From: an uncultured Pelagibacteraceae bacterium
GTDB taxonomy: Bacteria; Pseudomonadota; Alphaproteobacteria; Pelagibacterales; Pelagibacteraceae
Length of the DNA: 64,000 bases
Assembly: GCA_902558835.1 (NCBI GenBank)
Contig: CACEFK010000003.1
Span: 1-64,000 of the forward strand
Reading direction: 5' to 3'
Of this stretch, positions 42,110-53,273 are shown one piece after another (the first letter of the stretch is position 1; the number at the start of each line of letters is the position of its first letter). The notes beneath the pieces are model-generated. The model did no database searches. It saw only the letters and a list, made by a program, of their open reading frames with translations, and was not told the DNA's origin. A program made the translations under genes and the position numbers.

Positions 42110-43335
42110 TTTAATTCTATTTTAATATGTCTTTTTTTTCCAAGGGAGAGTTTAAGATAATTATCTTTAAATAAATTTTTATTGATTTGGAATTTTTCAT
42201 CTGAAATAACATCGTCATTTATTTTTACCGCATTCCCTTTTATAAGTCTTCTGATTTCGCTTTTCGAGTTTTCTAGTTTAGATAATAAAACAAGATCTAT
42301 TATATTTATTTTTTCTTCTATTTTATTTGATTGAATATTAACTTTAGGTAAGTTCGAACCTAGTGTGTTTCCGGAGAAAGCTTCTTTCGCTGCTTGCTCA
42401 GAATTTTTAGCTGCTTTCTTTCCATGTAACATTTCTGTAGTTTTATTAGCAAGTAGTATTTTTAATTCATTTATATCTTTATCTTTAATTGTTTCTATTT
42501 TCTTAATTTCAATTTCAGTAAACATTTTTAAAAATTTAATTACATCTCTATCATCTACGTTTCTCCAAAATTGCCAATAATCATAAGCTGATAAATATTT
42601 TTCATCTAACCAAATAGCCCCACTTTCAGTTTTTCCCATTTTAGCACCAGTTGCTAGTGTAATTAAGGGTGTTGTTAAACCAAAGGTTTGATTATTAGAA
42701 TATCTTTTAATTAGCTCAACACCGTTCACAATGTTTCCCCATTGATCTGAACCTCCGATTTGTAAGACACAATTTTCTTTCTTATTTAACTCAAGAAAAT
42801 CGTATGCTTGTAAAATCATATAATTAAACTCCATATAGCTTAGAGATTGTTCTCTATCTAATCTGAGTTTTACGCTATCAAATGTTAGCATTCTATTTAT
42901 AGTAAAATGTTTTCCAATATCTCTTAAAAATGAAATATAATTTAAATCTTTAAGCCAAGTATAATTATTTACAAATATTGGTTTTGTATTTGGATCGTCA
43001 TTTTCTAAAAATTTTTTTAAAATATTTTTTATATTTTTAATATTTTTCTCAATCTCTTCTTCACTTAATATTTTTCTAGTTTTGTCTTTACCAGATGGAT
43101 CCCCAATTCTTGTAGTTCCTCCACCAAGTAAAACTATTGGTCGATGTCCATTTTTTTGAAGTAGTCGCAAACACATTATTTGCAATAAACTACCCACATG
43201 CAAGCTTTCAGCTGTACAATCAAAACCTATGTAACCTTTTATCTTTTCTTCATCTAATTGTTTAGATAGTTCATCTTCACTTGTGCATTGATAGAAAAAG
43301 CCTCTATCTTTAAATTCTTTTAAAAATTTATTCAT
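42106..43335 (-). CDS. tyrS: Tyrosyl-tRNA synthetase
   Basis: YIGFDCTAESLHVGSLLQI, QIGGSDQWGNI, KMGKTESGAIWL. Confidence 0.97.
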   Translation of the reverse strand: MNKFLKEFKDRGFFYQCTSEDELSKQLDEEKIKGYIGFDCTAESLHVGSLLQIMCLRLLQKNGHRPIVLLGGGTTRIGDPSGKDKTRKILSEEEIEKNIKNIKNILKKFLENDDPNTKPIFVNNYTWLKDLNYISFLRDIGKHFTINRMLTFDSVKLRLDREQSLSYMEFNYMILQAYDFLELNKKENCVLQIGGSDQWGNIVNGVELIKRYSNNQTFGLTTPLITLATGAKMGKTESGAIWLDEKYLSAYDYWQFWRNVDDRDVIKFLKMFTEIEIKKIETIKDKDINELKILLANKTTEMLHGKKAAKNSEQAAKEAFSGNTLGSNLPKVNIQSNKIEEKINIIDLVLLSKLENSKSEIRRLIKGNAVKINDDVISDEKFQINKNLFKDNYLKLSLGKKRHIKIELN

Positions 43336-43380
43336 AAGTTTATAGTTACAATATACAAATTTTTTTTAAAAAACATATCA

Positions 43381-44523
43381 ATGAAAAAAAAATTATATAC
43401 TGCAATTGGATTAATGAGCGGAACATCTATGGATGGTATTGATTTATCTATAATTAGTTCAGATGGATACGATGAATTTTCAAACATTTTGGATGATTAT
43501 TATGAGTATGATAAAAATCTTCAGGATCAGTTGGTTCGTTTAAGAGATTTAGTTTTAACAAAGAAAGATCTTTTACAAAATTCAGAAAAATTAAGAGAAT
43601 TAGAGCGTAATTTAACTCTTTTTCATGCCGATGCAGTTAATCAATCATTAAAAAAATATAGAGATCCCATTGATTTGATAGGTTTTCATGGTCAAACAAT
43701 TTTTCATAACCCAAATGAGAAAATTACCAATCAATTAGGAGATGGGAAATTGTTATCTCAAATCGTCAAAACAAAAGTTATATATGATTTTAGACAAGCG
43801 GATATTCAAAATAATGGCCAAGGTGCCCCTTTAACACCAATTTTTCATCATATTATATCAAAAAAAATTAATCAAAATTTTAATATTAAATTTCCAATAG
43901 GTTTCTTGAATATTGGTGGTATCGCTAATGTTACAAAAGTTATTAATGACTCTGATAAATTTCAAAATAACCTTTCTGCTTTTGATATGGGCCCTGGTAA
44001 TTGTTTAATTGACGAATGGGTTAGAAATAATTCCAATAAAAAATTTGATAAAAATGGTGAAATAGCTAATGCAGGGAAAGTTGATCAATTAATTCTAAAT
44101 CAGGCGATAGATAATTTTAAAATAAATTCTTACTCTCAATCATTGGATATTAAAAATTTCGATGTATCTTTTGCAAGAGGTTTATCCCTAGAAGATGGTT
44201 GTGCTACTATAACAGATTTTACAGCATATTTAATTGCAGAAGGGTTAAAATATATTAGTCAAGAAAATAGTATTACATTTTTACTCTGTGGTGGTGGTAG
44301 AAAAAATAGTAATTTAATTAATCGTATAAAAAATTACATATCAAATGAAAATTATATTAATTTGGAAAGTATAGATAATTATAATTTAAATGGTGATTAT
44401 ATTGAATCCCAGGCATTTGGATTTTTAGCTATAAGGTCATATTTGAATTTACCAATTTCTTTCAGCACAACAACTGGATGTAAAGAATTTACGGTGGGTG
44501 GAAAACTGGTAGAAAATTTTTAA
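43381..44523 (+). CDS. anmK: Anhydro-N-acetylmuramic acid kinase
   Basis: GLMSGTSMDGIDLS, GFHGQTIFHNP, NIGGIANVT, FDMGPGNCLID. Confidence 0.95.
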   Translation: MKKKLYTAIGLMSGTSMDGIDLSIISSDGYDEFSNILDDYYEYDKNLQDQLVRLRDLVLTKKDLLQNSEKLRELERNLTLFHADAVNQSLKKYRDPIDLIGFHGQTIFHNPNEKITNQLGDGKLLSQIVKTKVIYDFRQADIQNNGQGAPLTPIFHHIISKKINQNFNIKFPIGFLNIGGIANVTKVINDSDKFQNNLSAFDMGPGNCLIDEWVRNNSNKKFDKNGEIANAGKVDQLILNQAIDNFKINSYSQSLDIKNFDVSFARGLSLEDGCATITDFTAYLIAEGLKYISQENSITFLLCGGGRKNSNLINRIKNYISNENYINLESIDNYNLNGDYIESQAFGFLAIRSYLNLPISFSTTTGCKEFTVGGKLVENF

Positions 44524-45176
44524 TATAGTGCTGTTTCTTTTTTTATATATTTATCAAGATGTTTAATTAAAGAATCACTTGTTTTTGAAAAAAAGTGATT
44601 GGCCTCTGATATTGCATTAAATTCTACTTTAATACCTTTTTGTGCACTTAATCTTTTGTCAAGTTCAGTAATATATTCTACTGGTACCAATTCATCTTTT
44701 TTACCATAAGCAACTAAACCAGAAGTTGGACATGGAGATAAAAAAGAAAAATCATAAACATTTGGTTGAGGTGAAATTGCTATAAACCTGTTTATTTCTG
44801 GTCTTCTCATTAATAATTGCATTGCAATCAAAGATCCAAATGAAAATCCTGAAACCCAACATTGTGAATTGTCAAAATTTTCTCTTTCTAACCAATCTAA
44901 AGCAGCTGCTGCATCAGCAAGTTCGCCTTGACCGTTATCGAACTCTCCATCACTTTTGCCAACACCTCTGAAATTTACTCTGCAAACAGAAAAATCATTA
45001 TCCATAAATGTATGAAAAGTATCTACTACTACTTTATTATTCATAGTTCCTCCATATTGAGGATGGGGCTGTAATACTAAAGCAATTGGAGAAGTATTTT
45101 TTTTACTTTTATAATATTTAGCCTCAAGTCTTCCTGCAGGACCAGGTATAAATATTTCTAAAATCTTGTTATCCAT
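44520..45176 (-). CDS. Alpha/beta hydrolase
   Basis: VLQPHPQYGGTMNN, CRVNFRGVGKSDGEFD, WVSGFSFGSLIA. Confidence 0.85.
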   Translation of the reverse strand: MDNKILEIFIPGPAGRLEAKYYKSKKNTSPIALVLQPHPQYGGTMNNKVVVDTFHTFMDNDFSVCRVNFRGVGKSDGEFDNGQGELADAAAALDWLERENFDNSQCWVSGFSFGSLIAMQLLMRRPEINRFIAISPQPNVYDFSFLSPCPTSGLVAYGKKDELVPVEYITELDKRLSAQKGIKVEFNAISEANHFFSKTSDSLIKHLDKYIKKETALY

Positions 45177-45261
45177 AAGCGATATTGATTATTATTCTCA
45201 AAAAAAATGTACGTTTATCATAAGTCAGCGACAATATGTTAGTTTTTTTTTACACTCTAAA

Positions 45262-45290
45262 CTTGACCATTTTAGTCAGGTATGTATAAA
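45262..45290 (+). promoter_or_regulatory. Candidate suf operon promoter (TTGACC-16-TATAAA) overlapped by a palindromic Rrf2/IscR-like operator
   Basis: CTTGACCATTTTAGTCAGG contains TGAC-N7-GTCA at 45264-45278; TTGACC 45263-45268, TATAAA 45285-45290; iscR ATG at 45314. Confidence 0.55.
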
Positions 45291-45313
45291 AACTCACAAT
45301 TTAAGGGTAAAAA

Positions 45314-45739
45314 ATGAAACTTACATCCAAAGGAAGATATGCTGTAATGGCACTAGTTGATTTAGCCAGGTTTGATAATATCAATCCAGTATCACTAAGA
45401 GACATATCATTAAGACAAGGCATATCTTTAGATTATCTAGAACAAATTTTTTCTAAATTAAAAAAAAACGAAATTGTTAAAAGCATTAGAGGAACTCAAG
45501 GAGGATATGTTCTTAATAAAAACCCTAACGATATTAAATTAACAAATATCTTTCATGCAGTTGATGAAAAAGTAAAAACTGTTCAATGTAAAAAAGAATC
45601 TAAAAAAGGATGCAACGGCAAAGCCACAAAGTGCATTACTCATAATTTATGGGACGAATTAGAGATACACATAAATACATTCTTTGAAAATAAAAGCCTA
45701 AAAGATTTATTAACCAACAACAAAGAAACAAGAGTTTAG
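45314..45739 (+). CDS. iscR: Rrf2 family regulator, IscR-like
   Basis: [52 protein letters not shown]-like motif, three Cys in [17 protein letters not shown]. Confidence 0.9.
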   Translation: MKLTSKGRYAVMALVDLARFDNINPVSLRDISLRQGISLDYLEQIFSKLKKNEIVKSIRGTQGGYVLNKNPNDIKLTNIFHAVDEKVKTVQCKKESKKGCNGKATKCITHNLWDELEIHINTFFENKSLKDLLTNNKETRV

Positions 45740-45740
45740 A

Positions 45741-47183
45741 ATGGATAACAGACAAAAAGAAATAAATAATTTAAAAGACTACAAATATGGTTTTTCTACA
45801 GATATAGAAAATATTCAAGCCCCAAAAGGTTTGAATGAAGATGTTATTAAATTTATTTCAAATATAAAAAAAGAACCTGCATGGATGCTTGAATTCAGAC
45901 TAAAAGCTTTTGAAAGATTTAAGGTATTAAAAGAACCGGATTGGCAGAAACCTAAATTTCCAAAAATAGATTATCAAGATTTATATTATTATTCTGCCCC
46001 TAAAAGTATGAAAGATAAGCCAAAAAGCTTAGATGAACTGGATCCTAAACTTTTAGAAACTTATAAAAAACTTGGAATTCCTTTGCAAGAGCAAGCGAGA
46101 TTAAATGGAATAGCTGTTGATGCTGTATTTGATTCAGTTTCTGTAGCCACTACATTTAAAGATGAATTAACTAAACAAGGAATTATATTTTGTCCTATAT
46201 CAGAGGCAATTCAAAATCACCCTGAATTAGTTAAAAAATATCTAGGATCTGTAATTCCAACAAGTGATCATTTTTTTGCAACATTAAATTCAGCAGTTTT
46301 TACAGATGGTTCATTTGTATACATTCCAGAAGGTGTTAGATGTCCAATGGAACTATCAACTTATTTTAGAATTAATGCATCTAATACAGGTCAATTTGAA
46401 AGAACTTTAATTATTGCAGATAAAGGAAGTTATGTAAGTTACTTAGAAGGATGTACAGCTCCAATGAGAGATGAAAATCAATTACACGCTGCTAATGTAG
46501 AGCTAGTTGCGCTCGATGATGCAGAAATAAAATATTCAACTGTTCAGAACTGGTATCCAGGTGATCAAGATGGCAAAGGTGGAATTTATAATTTCGTAAC
46601 CAAAAGAGGTTTATGCAAAGGTAAAAATTCTAAAATTTCATGGACACAAGTTGAAACAGGTTCCGCAATTACCTGGAAGTATCCTAGTTGTATTCTTAAA
46701 GGAGATAACTCTGTTGGTGAGTTCTATTCAATAGCTATTACTAACAATCATCAAAAAGCAGATACAGGTACCAAAATGATCCATCTAGGTAAAAATACTA
46801 AAAGTAAAATAATTTCTAAAGGAATATCAGCAGGTAGTTCAGATATGACATATAGAGGTTTAGTTGATATTTCATCAAAAGCTAAAAATTCAACTAATTA
46901 TACTCAGTGCGACTCTTTATTAATGGGTAACAAATGTGGAGCTCACACTGTTCCTTATATAAAAAATAAAAACTCTGAGTCCAATATTGCTCATGAGGCA
47001 ACCACATCCAAGATTAGTGAAGAACAGCTACATTATTGTCAGCAAAGAGGATTAAATCCAGAGGAAGCTGTTGGCTTAATTGTTAACGGTTTTTGTAAGG
47101 AAGTATTGCAACAATTACCTATGGAATTTGCTGTAGAAGCGCAAAAACTTGTAGGTATCAGTCTAGAAGGAAGTGTTGGTTAA
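45741..47183 (+). CDS. sufB: Fe-S cluster assembly protein SufB
   Basis: 480 aa, [39 protein letters not shown]. Confidence 0.97.
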   Translation: MDNRQKEINNLKDYKYGFSTDIENIQAPKGLNEDVIKFISNIKKEPAWMLEFRLKAFERFKVLKEPDWQKPKFPKIDYQDLYYYSAPKSMKDKPKSLDELDPKLLETYKKLGIPLQEQARLNGIAVDAVFDSVSVATTFKDELTKQGIIFCPISEAIQNHPELVKKYLGSVIPTSDHFFATLNSAVFTDGSFVYIPEGVRCPMELSTYFRINASNTGQFERTLIIADKGSYVSYLEGCTAPMRDENQLHAANVELVALDDAEIKYSTVQNWYPGDQDGKGGIYNFVTKRGLCKGKNSKISWTQVETGSAITWKYPSCILKGDNSVGEFYSIAITNNHQKADTGTKMIHLGKNTKSKIISKGISAGSSDMTYRGLVDISSKAKNSTNYTQCDSLLMGNKCGAHTVPYIKNKNSESNIAHEATTSKISEEQLHYCQQRGLNPEEAVGLIVNGFCKEVLQQLPMEFAVEAQKLVGISLEGSVG

Positions 47184-47184
47184 T

Positions 47185-47919
47185 ATGCTTAAAATAAATA
47201 ATTTAAATGCAACCATCGATAATAAGTCTATTTTAAACGGACTATCCTTAGATATAAATCCTGGTGAGGTTCATGCAATTATGGGCCCTAATGGATCTGG
47301 AAAAAGCACATTATCAAATATTCTATCTGGAAAAAAAGGTTATGAAGTTTCTGGGGAAGTTCTTTTTGAAGAAAAAGATTTATTTGAGCTTGAAACAGAG
47401 GAAAGAGCACACAAGGGTATATTTTTAGCTTTCCAATATCCTTTAGAAATTCCAGGTGTAAATACAAATATATTTTTAAAAACTTCTTTAAATGCTGTTA
47501 GAAAAGCTAGGGGTGAGAAAGAGCTTGATGCTATTGAGTTTCTAAAATTGGTAAAAGAAAAGTCTAAAGAATTAAAATTTGATGAGGAAAAATTAAACAG
47601 ACAATTAAATGTTGGTTTTTCTGGAGGTGAAAAAAAGAAAAATGAAATTTTACAGATGTCGTTGTTAGCTCCAAAACTTTCAATTTTAGATGAAACAGAT
47701 TCTGGTTTAGATATTGATGCTTTAAAGATTGTTGCAGATGGAGTTAACACATTAAGGGATAAAAATAATTCATTTTTAATTATTACACACTACCAAAGAT
47801 TACTTGATTATATAAAACCTGACTTTGTTCATGTTTTGATGAATGGCAAAATTGTAAAATCTGGTGGTCCAGATTTAGCTTTAGAATTAGAGAAAAAAGG
47901 ATACGAAAATTTTAATTAA
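47185..47919 (+). CDS. sufC: Fe-S cluster assembly ATPase SufC (ATG 47185; track opens at 47173)
   Basis: IMGPNGSGKSTLSNILSG, GFSGGEKKKNEILQM, LDETDSGLDIDAL. Confidence 0.97.
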   Translation: MLKINNLNATIDNKSILNGLSLDINPGEVHAIMGPNGSGKSTLSNILSGKKGYEVSGEVLFEEKDLFELETEERAHKGIFLAFQYPLEIPGVNTNIFLKTSLNAVRKARGEKELDAIEFLKLVKEKSKELKFDEEKLNRQLNVGFSGGEKKKNEILQMSLLAPKLSILDETDSGLDIDALKIVADGVNTLRDKNNSFLIITHYQRLLDYIKPDFVHVLMNGKIVKSGGPDLALELEKKGYENFN

Positions 47920-49167
47920 ATGATAGAACAATTACAAAAAGATTTTTATAATAGTATAAAAAATTTAAGTTTATCTCAAAAAGATATTGAGTTAAAAAAA
48001 TTTTGTTTAGATAATTTTATAGACAAAGGTTTTCCAAATAAAAAAGAAGAAGATTGGAAATTTTCAGATCTTAATCAAATAATAAAAAATAATATTGGAG
48101 AACTTAGTTTTTATAATGATCAAGCTTCTACTAATAAAGTTGATACCTCTATATTTGTAGATGGATTAGAGCACAATAAAATAGTTTTTATAAATGGTAG
48201 AATTGAAAAAATTGATTTTGAATATGAAAAAAAAGATCAAATAGAAATAATTGATCAATCAGAAACTATAAATGAATTTGAAAATAGCAATTCATTATCT
48301 GACTTAAATAATGCCTTTACTAATAAATGTTTTAAAATATTGGTAAAAAAAGGTTATCAGTTAGCAAAACCTCTTATTATCTATCATACAACTAATTCAA
48401 AAATTTGGTCTAAAAACATTAATTTACGACTTAATTTTGAACTAGATAAAGATAGCTCGTTAAGATTAATTGATTTCTTTAATGATGCATCTGAAAAGAA
48501 TTTTTTAAATATATTTTATAACTTTGAATTAAAAGAAAATGCTGTTTTAAAAAATTATAAAGTAGATAAATTTGAGAATAAAAATATTAAGTATTCTTTT
48601 AATAATATTGATCAAGACAAGAACAGTATTTCTGAAACATTTATTTTATCTTCTGGATCAAATTTTTCTAAAAATGAGATAAACTGTAATCTAAACGGAG
48701 TTTATGCATCAGCTTTTGTTAATGGTGTTTTTTCATTGAATAATGATAAACATCACGAAATTAGATCAATAATAAATCACTTAACTGAAAATACAAAAAG
48801 TTATCAATTAATTAAAAGTGTCTTAGAACAAAGCTCTAAAGCAGTGTATCAAGGCAAAATATTTGTAAATTCAGATGCTCAGAAAACTGATGGATACCAA
48901 TTGAGCAAAGCAATATTGTTAAATAAAGAATCGGAGTTTAATGCCAAGCCAGAACTAGAAATTTATGCTGATGACGTTAAGTGTTCGCATGGTTCAGCAT
49001 CAGGTAGTTTAAATGAAGACTCTATATTTTATTTAATGTCTAGAGGTTTAAGTTATCAGCAGTCAAGGGAGCTATTGATTAATGGTTTTCTGCTTGACGT
49101 TGTGGAAAAAATTACTGACTCAGAAATAAAAAACTTAATAAAAAATATGCTTGGAATTAAAGAATGA
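47920..49167 (+). CDS. sufD: Fe-S cluster assembly protein SufD
   Basis: C-terminal KPELEIYADDVKCSHGSASGSLNEDSIFYLMSRGL. Confidence 0.93.
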   Translation: MIEQLQKDFYNSIKNLSLSQKDIELKKFCLDNFIDKGFPNKKEEDWKFSDLNQIIKNNIGELSFYNDQASTNKVDTSIFVDGLEHNKIVFINGRIEKIDFEYEKKDQIEIIDQSETINEFENSNSLSDLNNAFTNKCFKILVKKGYQLAKPLIIYHTTNSKIWSKNINLRLNFELDKDSSLRLIDFFNDASEKNFLNIFYNFELKENAVLKNYKVDKFENKNIKYSFNNIDQDKNSISETFILSSGSNFSKNEINCNLNGVYASAFVNGVFSLNNDKHHEIRSIINHLTENTKSYQLIKSVLEQSSKAVYQGKIFVNSDAQKTDGYQLSKAILLNKESEFNAKPELEIYADDVKCSHGSASGSLNEDSIFYLMSRGLSYQQSRELLINGFLLDVVEKITDSEIKNLIKNMLGIKE

Positions 49168-50381
49168 ATATTGATCAAATAAAAAAAGAATTTCCAATTT
49201 TTGATGAAAAAATTCAAAATAATGATCTAGTTTATTTAGATAGTGCAAATTCTTCACAAAAACCAAAAATAGTTGTGGATAGAATTAATGAATTTTATAC
49301 CAAACAATTTTCTAACGTTGGAAGAAGTGTTCATTATCTTGCTGTAGCAGCAACAAATTTATACGAAAACACAAGATCATCAGTTCAAAAATATATCAAC
49401 GCTAAAGATAAAAATGAAATTGTTTTTACAAAAGGTGCTACAGAAGCATTAAATTTAGTTGCCAATACATTGGGCCAAAGTTACCTACAGGAGGGTGATG
49501 AAGTATTAATTACGGAACTTGAGCATCATTCAAATTATGTGCCATGGCATTTCTTAAGAAAATCAAAAAATATAAAAATTAATTTTGCTGAAATAAATGA
49601 AGAAGGTGAAATTACACTTGAAGAAATAGAAAAGAAAATAACTCCAAAAACAAAATTAATTTCTATTACTCATCTGTCGAATGTAACAGGTGCAATTTTA
49701 CCTGTAAAAGAAATTACCCAGCTTGCACATTCAAAAGGAATAATTGTTGTAGTCGATGGATGTCAGGGAGCACCACATTTAAAACTAGATATGCAAGATT
49801 TAGATTGTGATTTCTATGCAATTTCATGTCACAAAATGTATGGACCTACAGGTTTGGGAGTTCTTTATGGCAAAAAAAAATGGTTAGAAGAATTACCTCC
49901 ATACCAAGGTGGTGGAGGAATGATAAATGAAGTTAAAAAAGATAGGATTTCCTATGGTGAACTACCTAATAAATACGAGGCTGGTACTATGGCTACAGCA
50001 CAAGTAATTGCTTTTGACCAATCAATAAAATTTTTAGAAAGCATTGGCATCGAAAATGTTATGAAACATGAAGCTGATTTAGTTGAATACGGGCAAGAAC
50101 TATTGCAAAAAAATAATTCAGTTAAACTTATTGGAAATCCAAAAAATAAAGGAGGGGTTTTATCATTCACTATAGAAGGAGTTCACCCTCATGATATAGC
50201 AACTATCTTGGATGAAGACGGGGTTGCAATAAGAGCAGGACATCATTGCTGTCAAATTCTACATGACAAATTAAATATTCCAGCAAGTGCAAGAGCATCA
50301 GTTGGTATATACAATACAAAAGAGGATTTAGATCAGTTGAATGAGTCAATTAACAACTGTAAAAAAATATTTAATTTATAA
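49164..50381 (+). CDS. sufS: Cysteine desulfurase SufS
   Basis: YLDSANSSQKP, CHKMYGPTGLGVLYG PLP Lys, RAGHHCCQ. Confidence 0.96.
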   Translation: MNIDQIKKEFPIFDEKIQNNDLVYLDSANSSQKPKIVVDRINEFYTKQFSNVGRSVHYLAVAATNLYENTRSSVQKYINAKDKNEIVFTKGATEALNLVANTLGQSYLQEGDEVLITELEHHSNYVPWHFLRKSKNIKINFAEINEEGEITLEEIEKKITPKTKLISITHLSNVTGAILPVKEITQLAHSKGIIVVVDGCQGAPHLKLDMQDLDCDFYAISCHKMYGPTGLGVLYGKKKWLEELPPYQGGGGMINEVKKDRISYGELPNKYEAGTMATAQVIAFDQSIKFLESIGIENVMKHEADLVEYGQELLQKNNSVKLIGNPKNKGGVLSFTIEGVHPHDIATILDEDGVAIRAGHHCCQILHDKLNIPASARASVGIYNTKEDLDQLNESINNCKKIFNL

Positions 50382-50845
50382 TGAATTTAAAAGAACTTTA
50401 TCAAGAAATTATATTAGAACACGGTAAGAATCCAAGAAATCTTAGAAAGACAGAAGGTTTTAATAAAGATGCTAAAGGTAATAATCCACTTTGTGGTGAT
50501 AATGTTCATGTTTATTTAAAACTAAATGGACAAAAAATTGTAGAAGATGCATCTTTCGAAGGGAGTGGTTGTGCGATTTCAATGGCTTCAGCTTCTATAA
50601 TGACAGATTTAATTAAAGGAAAAAATGAGCATGAGGCTAAAGAGATAGTTGAGGATTTTTTAGGAATGATTAAGGAAAATCCTGAATTAAAATCTAAGTA
50701 TTTGAGTGAAGATGAAAAAACTAAACTAATGTGTTTATCTGGTGTTAAGCAATATCCAATGAGAGTTAAGTGTGCAACTTTATCTTGGCATACAATGGTT
50801 TCTGCTTTTGATGAAAAAACAGAGGAAGTAAAAACTGAAAATTAA
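50381..50845 (+). CDS. sufU: SUF system NifU/IscU-like scaffold SufU
   Basis: NPLCGDNVHVYLKL, FEGSGCAISMASASIMT, VKCATLSWHTM. Confidence 0.92.
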   Translation: MNLKELYQEIILEHGKNPRNLRKTEGFNKDAKGNNPLCGDNVHVYLKLNGQKIVEDASFEGSGCAISMASASIMTDLIKGKNEHEAKEIVEDFLGMIKENPELKSKYLSEDEKTKLMCLSGVKQYPMRVKCATLSWHTMVSAFDEKTEEVKTEN

Positions 50846-50848
50846 ATT

Positions 50849-51148
50849 ATGTCAAAAAAAGAACAGATAATTGAAGAAATAAGAAAAATTTATGACCCTG
50901 AGTTACCTGTAAATATCTACGAATTGGGTTTGATTTATGATATTAAAGTAAAAGATGAAAAGTTTGCTATTATCAAAATGACACTGACAACTCCAAACTG
51001 TCCAGTTGCAGAAAGTTTGCCAAAAGAAGTTAAAGAGGGTGCAATGCAGGTTGAAGGAATAGAGGATGTAGATCTTGAATTAGTTTGGGACCCTCCCTGG
51101 AATAAAGATATGATGACAGAGGCAGCAAAATTGGAATTGAATTTGTAA
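50849..51148 (+). CDS. sufT: SufT / DUF59 (MIP18-like) protein
   Basis: IYDPELPVNIYELGLIYDI, MTLTTPNCPVAE, LVWDPPWNKDMMTEAAKLELN. Confidence 0.9.
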   Translation: MSKKEQIIEEIRKIYDPELPVNIYELGLIYDIKVKDEKFAIIKMTLTTPNCPVAESLPKEVKEGAMQVEGIEDVDLELVWDPPWNKDMMTEAAKLELNL

Positions 51149-51483
51149 TGAACCCTATAATTAAATTAAGTGATAATGCAGCTTTAAGAATAAAAGAGAT
51201 AATGTCTAATGCTGAAAAAGATTCTATTGGTGTTAGAGTATCAGTGAAATCAGGTGGTTGTGCAGGAATGTCTTATGTAATGGAATACACAAAAGACTTA
51301 AACCCCAGCGATGAAGTTATTGAAGACAAAGGTGTAAAAGTGTTCGTTGATTCTGCAGCAATTATGTACCTTCTTGGCACTGAAATGGATTACAAAAAAG
51401 AGGAATTATCTTCATCATTTGTTTTCAATAATCCTAACGAAACTGAGAGATGTGGTTGCGGAGAGTCCTTTAAAATATCATAA
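51148..51483 (+). CDS. sufA: HesB/IscA-family Fe-S carrier
   Basis: VSVKSGGCAGMSYVMEY, ERCGCGESF. Confidence 0.92.
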   Translation: MNPIIKLSDNAALRIKEIMSNAEKDSIGVRVSVKSGGCAGMSYVMEYTKDLNPSDEVIEDKGVKVFVDSAAIMYLLGTEMDYKKEELSSSFVFNNPNETERCGCGESFKIS

Positions 51484-51549
51484 GTTGTATTATCCCATTC
51501 CTTGCATATCTGTATTGCATTATATGCATATCTAATGTATAGATTCTAT

Positions 51550-51720
51550 ATGAACAAATTTGAGTTTAAAAATCTTGTTAAAAACTTAAAAGATTCTTTA
51601 AAAGAAAAAAAATTCTTTAAAGAACTACGTAAAGAAGTGGAGACCGGTGCTAACGGAACACAAGATTACGTTGTTAAAAAAGGTGTTAACAAAGATACAA
51701 TTGCAACAACTAGACAGTAA
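51550..51720 (+). CDS. Small hypothetical protein, 56 aa
   Basis: ATG 51550: MNKFEFKNLVKNLKDSLKEKKFFKELRKEVETGANGTQDYVVKKGVNKDTIATTRQ; no overlapping gene. Confidence 0.5.
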   Translation: MNKFEFKNLVKNLKDSLKEKKFFKELRKEVETGANGTQDYVVKKGVNKDTIATTRQ

Positions 51721-51729
51721 TTAAATTTA

Positions 51730-53136
51730 TTAGCTACTGTAATACATCTCAAACTCTACAGGATGAGGTGCATGCTCAAATTTGTGTATCTCTTCAAACT
51801 TCAGAGCAATGTATGCATCAATCTGATCATCAGTAAAGACACCGCCTTGAGTTAAAAACTCTCTGTCTTTATCCAAACTTTCCATCGCTTCTCTTAAAGA
51901 ACCACAAACTGTTGGGATAGCTTTAACTTCTTCTGGTGGTAATTCGTATAAATCTTTATCAAAAGACTCACCTGGATGAATTTTATTTTTAATTCCATCA
52001 ATTCCAGCCATCAACATTGCTGCAAAAGTTAAATATGGGTTTCCAGCAGCATCTGGGAATCTAATTTCACATCTTGCACCTTTTTTACTTAATGTAATTG
52101 GTATTCTACAAGAAGCAGATCTGTTTCTTGCTGAATATGCGAGAAGAACTGGTGCTTCAAAACCTGGTATTAATCTTTTGTAACTGTTTGTTGTAGAGTT
52201 AGCAAAGGCATTAATTGCTTTAGCATGTTTCAGAATTCCACCGATATAATGTAAAGCGGTTTCACTCAAACCAGCATAAGCATCTCCTGAAAATACCGGG
52301 GTATCACCTTTCCAAATTGATTGGTGGATGTGCATACCTGAACCATTATCACCAGCAACTGGTTTTGGCATAAATGTTGCAGTTTTTCCAAATGAATGTG
52401 TAACCATTTGAACAACATATTTGTACAACTGAACGTTATCTGCTTGATCAACTAAAGTTCCAAAATACATTCCAAGTTCGTGCTGACTAGGAGCTACTTC
52501 ATGGTGATGTTTCTCAACTTTAATACCAACTTCTTTTAAATTTTTTAGATATTCACCACGCATGTCTTGCTCACTATCAACCGGTGGTACTGGAAAATAC
52601 CCTCCTTTGATTTGAGGTCTGTGTCCCATGTTTCCATTTTCATATTCTTTTCCTGAGTTGTAAGGACCTTCTTTACTATCTAATTTAAATCCACACTCAT
52701 TCATATCATTTTTGATTCTCACATCGTCAAAAACAAAAAATTCTGGCTCAGGTCCAAAAAAAGCTTTATCGCCTATACCTGAAGCTTTTAAATATTCTTC
52801 AGCTTTTTTAGCAACACCTCTTGGATCTCTTTCATAAGGATCTTTTTTAATTGCATCTAGAATGTCACAAAACAAAACCACAGTATTATGAGACGTAAAA
52901 GGATCCATGAACATTCTTGCAGTATCAGGTTTTAAAATCATGTCAGACTCATTAATTGCTTTCCAACCAGCAATAGACGAACCGTCAAAAAAGACACCTT
53001 CATTCAACATATCTTCATCAACTATTGAAGCATCCATTGTTAAGTGTTGAAGTTTTCCTCTTGGATCAGTGAATCTTAGATCCACAAATTCTGCTTCTTT
53101 TTCTTTGATAAATTTTAATACGTTTGCTGCACTCAT
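51730..53136 (-). CDS. glnA: Glutamine synthetase type I
   Basis: [45 protein letters not shown], Tyr adenylylation-type loop ([12 protein letters not shown]). Confidence 0.98.
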   Translation of the reverse strand: MSAANVLKFIKEKEAEFVDLRFTDPRGKLQHLTMDASIVDEDMLNEGVFFDGSSIAGWKAINESDMILKPDTARMFMDPFTSHNTVVLFCDILDAIKKDPYERDPRGVAKKAEEYLKASGIGDKAFFGPEPEFFVFDDVRIKNDMNECGFKLDSKEGPYNSGKEYENGNMGHRPQIKGGYFPVPPVDSEQDMRGEYLKNLKEVGIKVEKHHHEVAPSQHELGMYFGTLVDQADNVQLYKYVVQMVTHSFGKTATFMPKPVAGDNGSGMHIHQSIWKGDTPVFSGDAYAGLSETALHYIGGILKHAKAINAFANSTTNSYKRLIPGFEAPVLLAYSARNRSASCRIPITLSKKGARCEIRFPDAAGNPYLTFAAMLMAGIDGIKNKIHPGESFDKDLYELPPEEVKAIPTVCGSLREAMESLDKDREFLTQGGVFTDDQIDAYIALKFEEIHKFEHAPHPVEFEMYYSS

Positions 53137-53273
53137 TTTGTCTCCTATGTAATTTTGTTTGGCCTAATTAGCAAAAAAAAACTTAAAAATATTGCTTATT
53201 TAATAAATAACACCTATGCAATTTTCACATAAGTAGTGTAATTAGTCACTAAAATAATAAATATATTTAACTT

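Noticed and set aside
45166-45360. 64-aa plus-strand ORF across the iscR promoter and iscR start
   Set aside because: Overlaps the strong iscR start and the promoter/operator; no recognisable sequence.
47340-47750. 136-aa minus-strand ORF antisense to sufC
   Set aside because: Ser/Phe-rich reverse translation of a well-supported sufC; no family signature.
53137-53273. Possible glutamine riboswitch or sigma-54 site upstream of glnA
   Set aside because: No recognisable glnA RNA core and no GG-N10-GC sigma-54 pattern; only A/T-rich promoter-like sequence.
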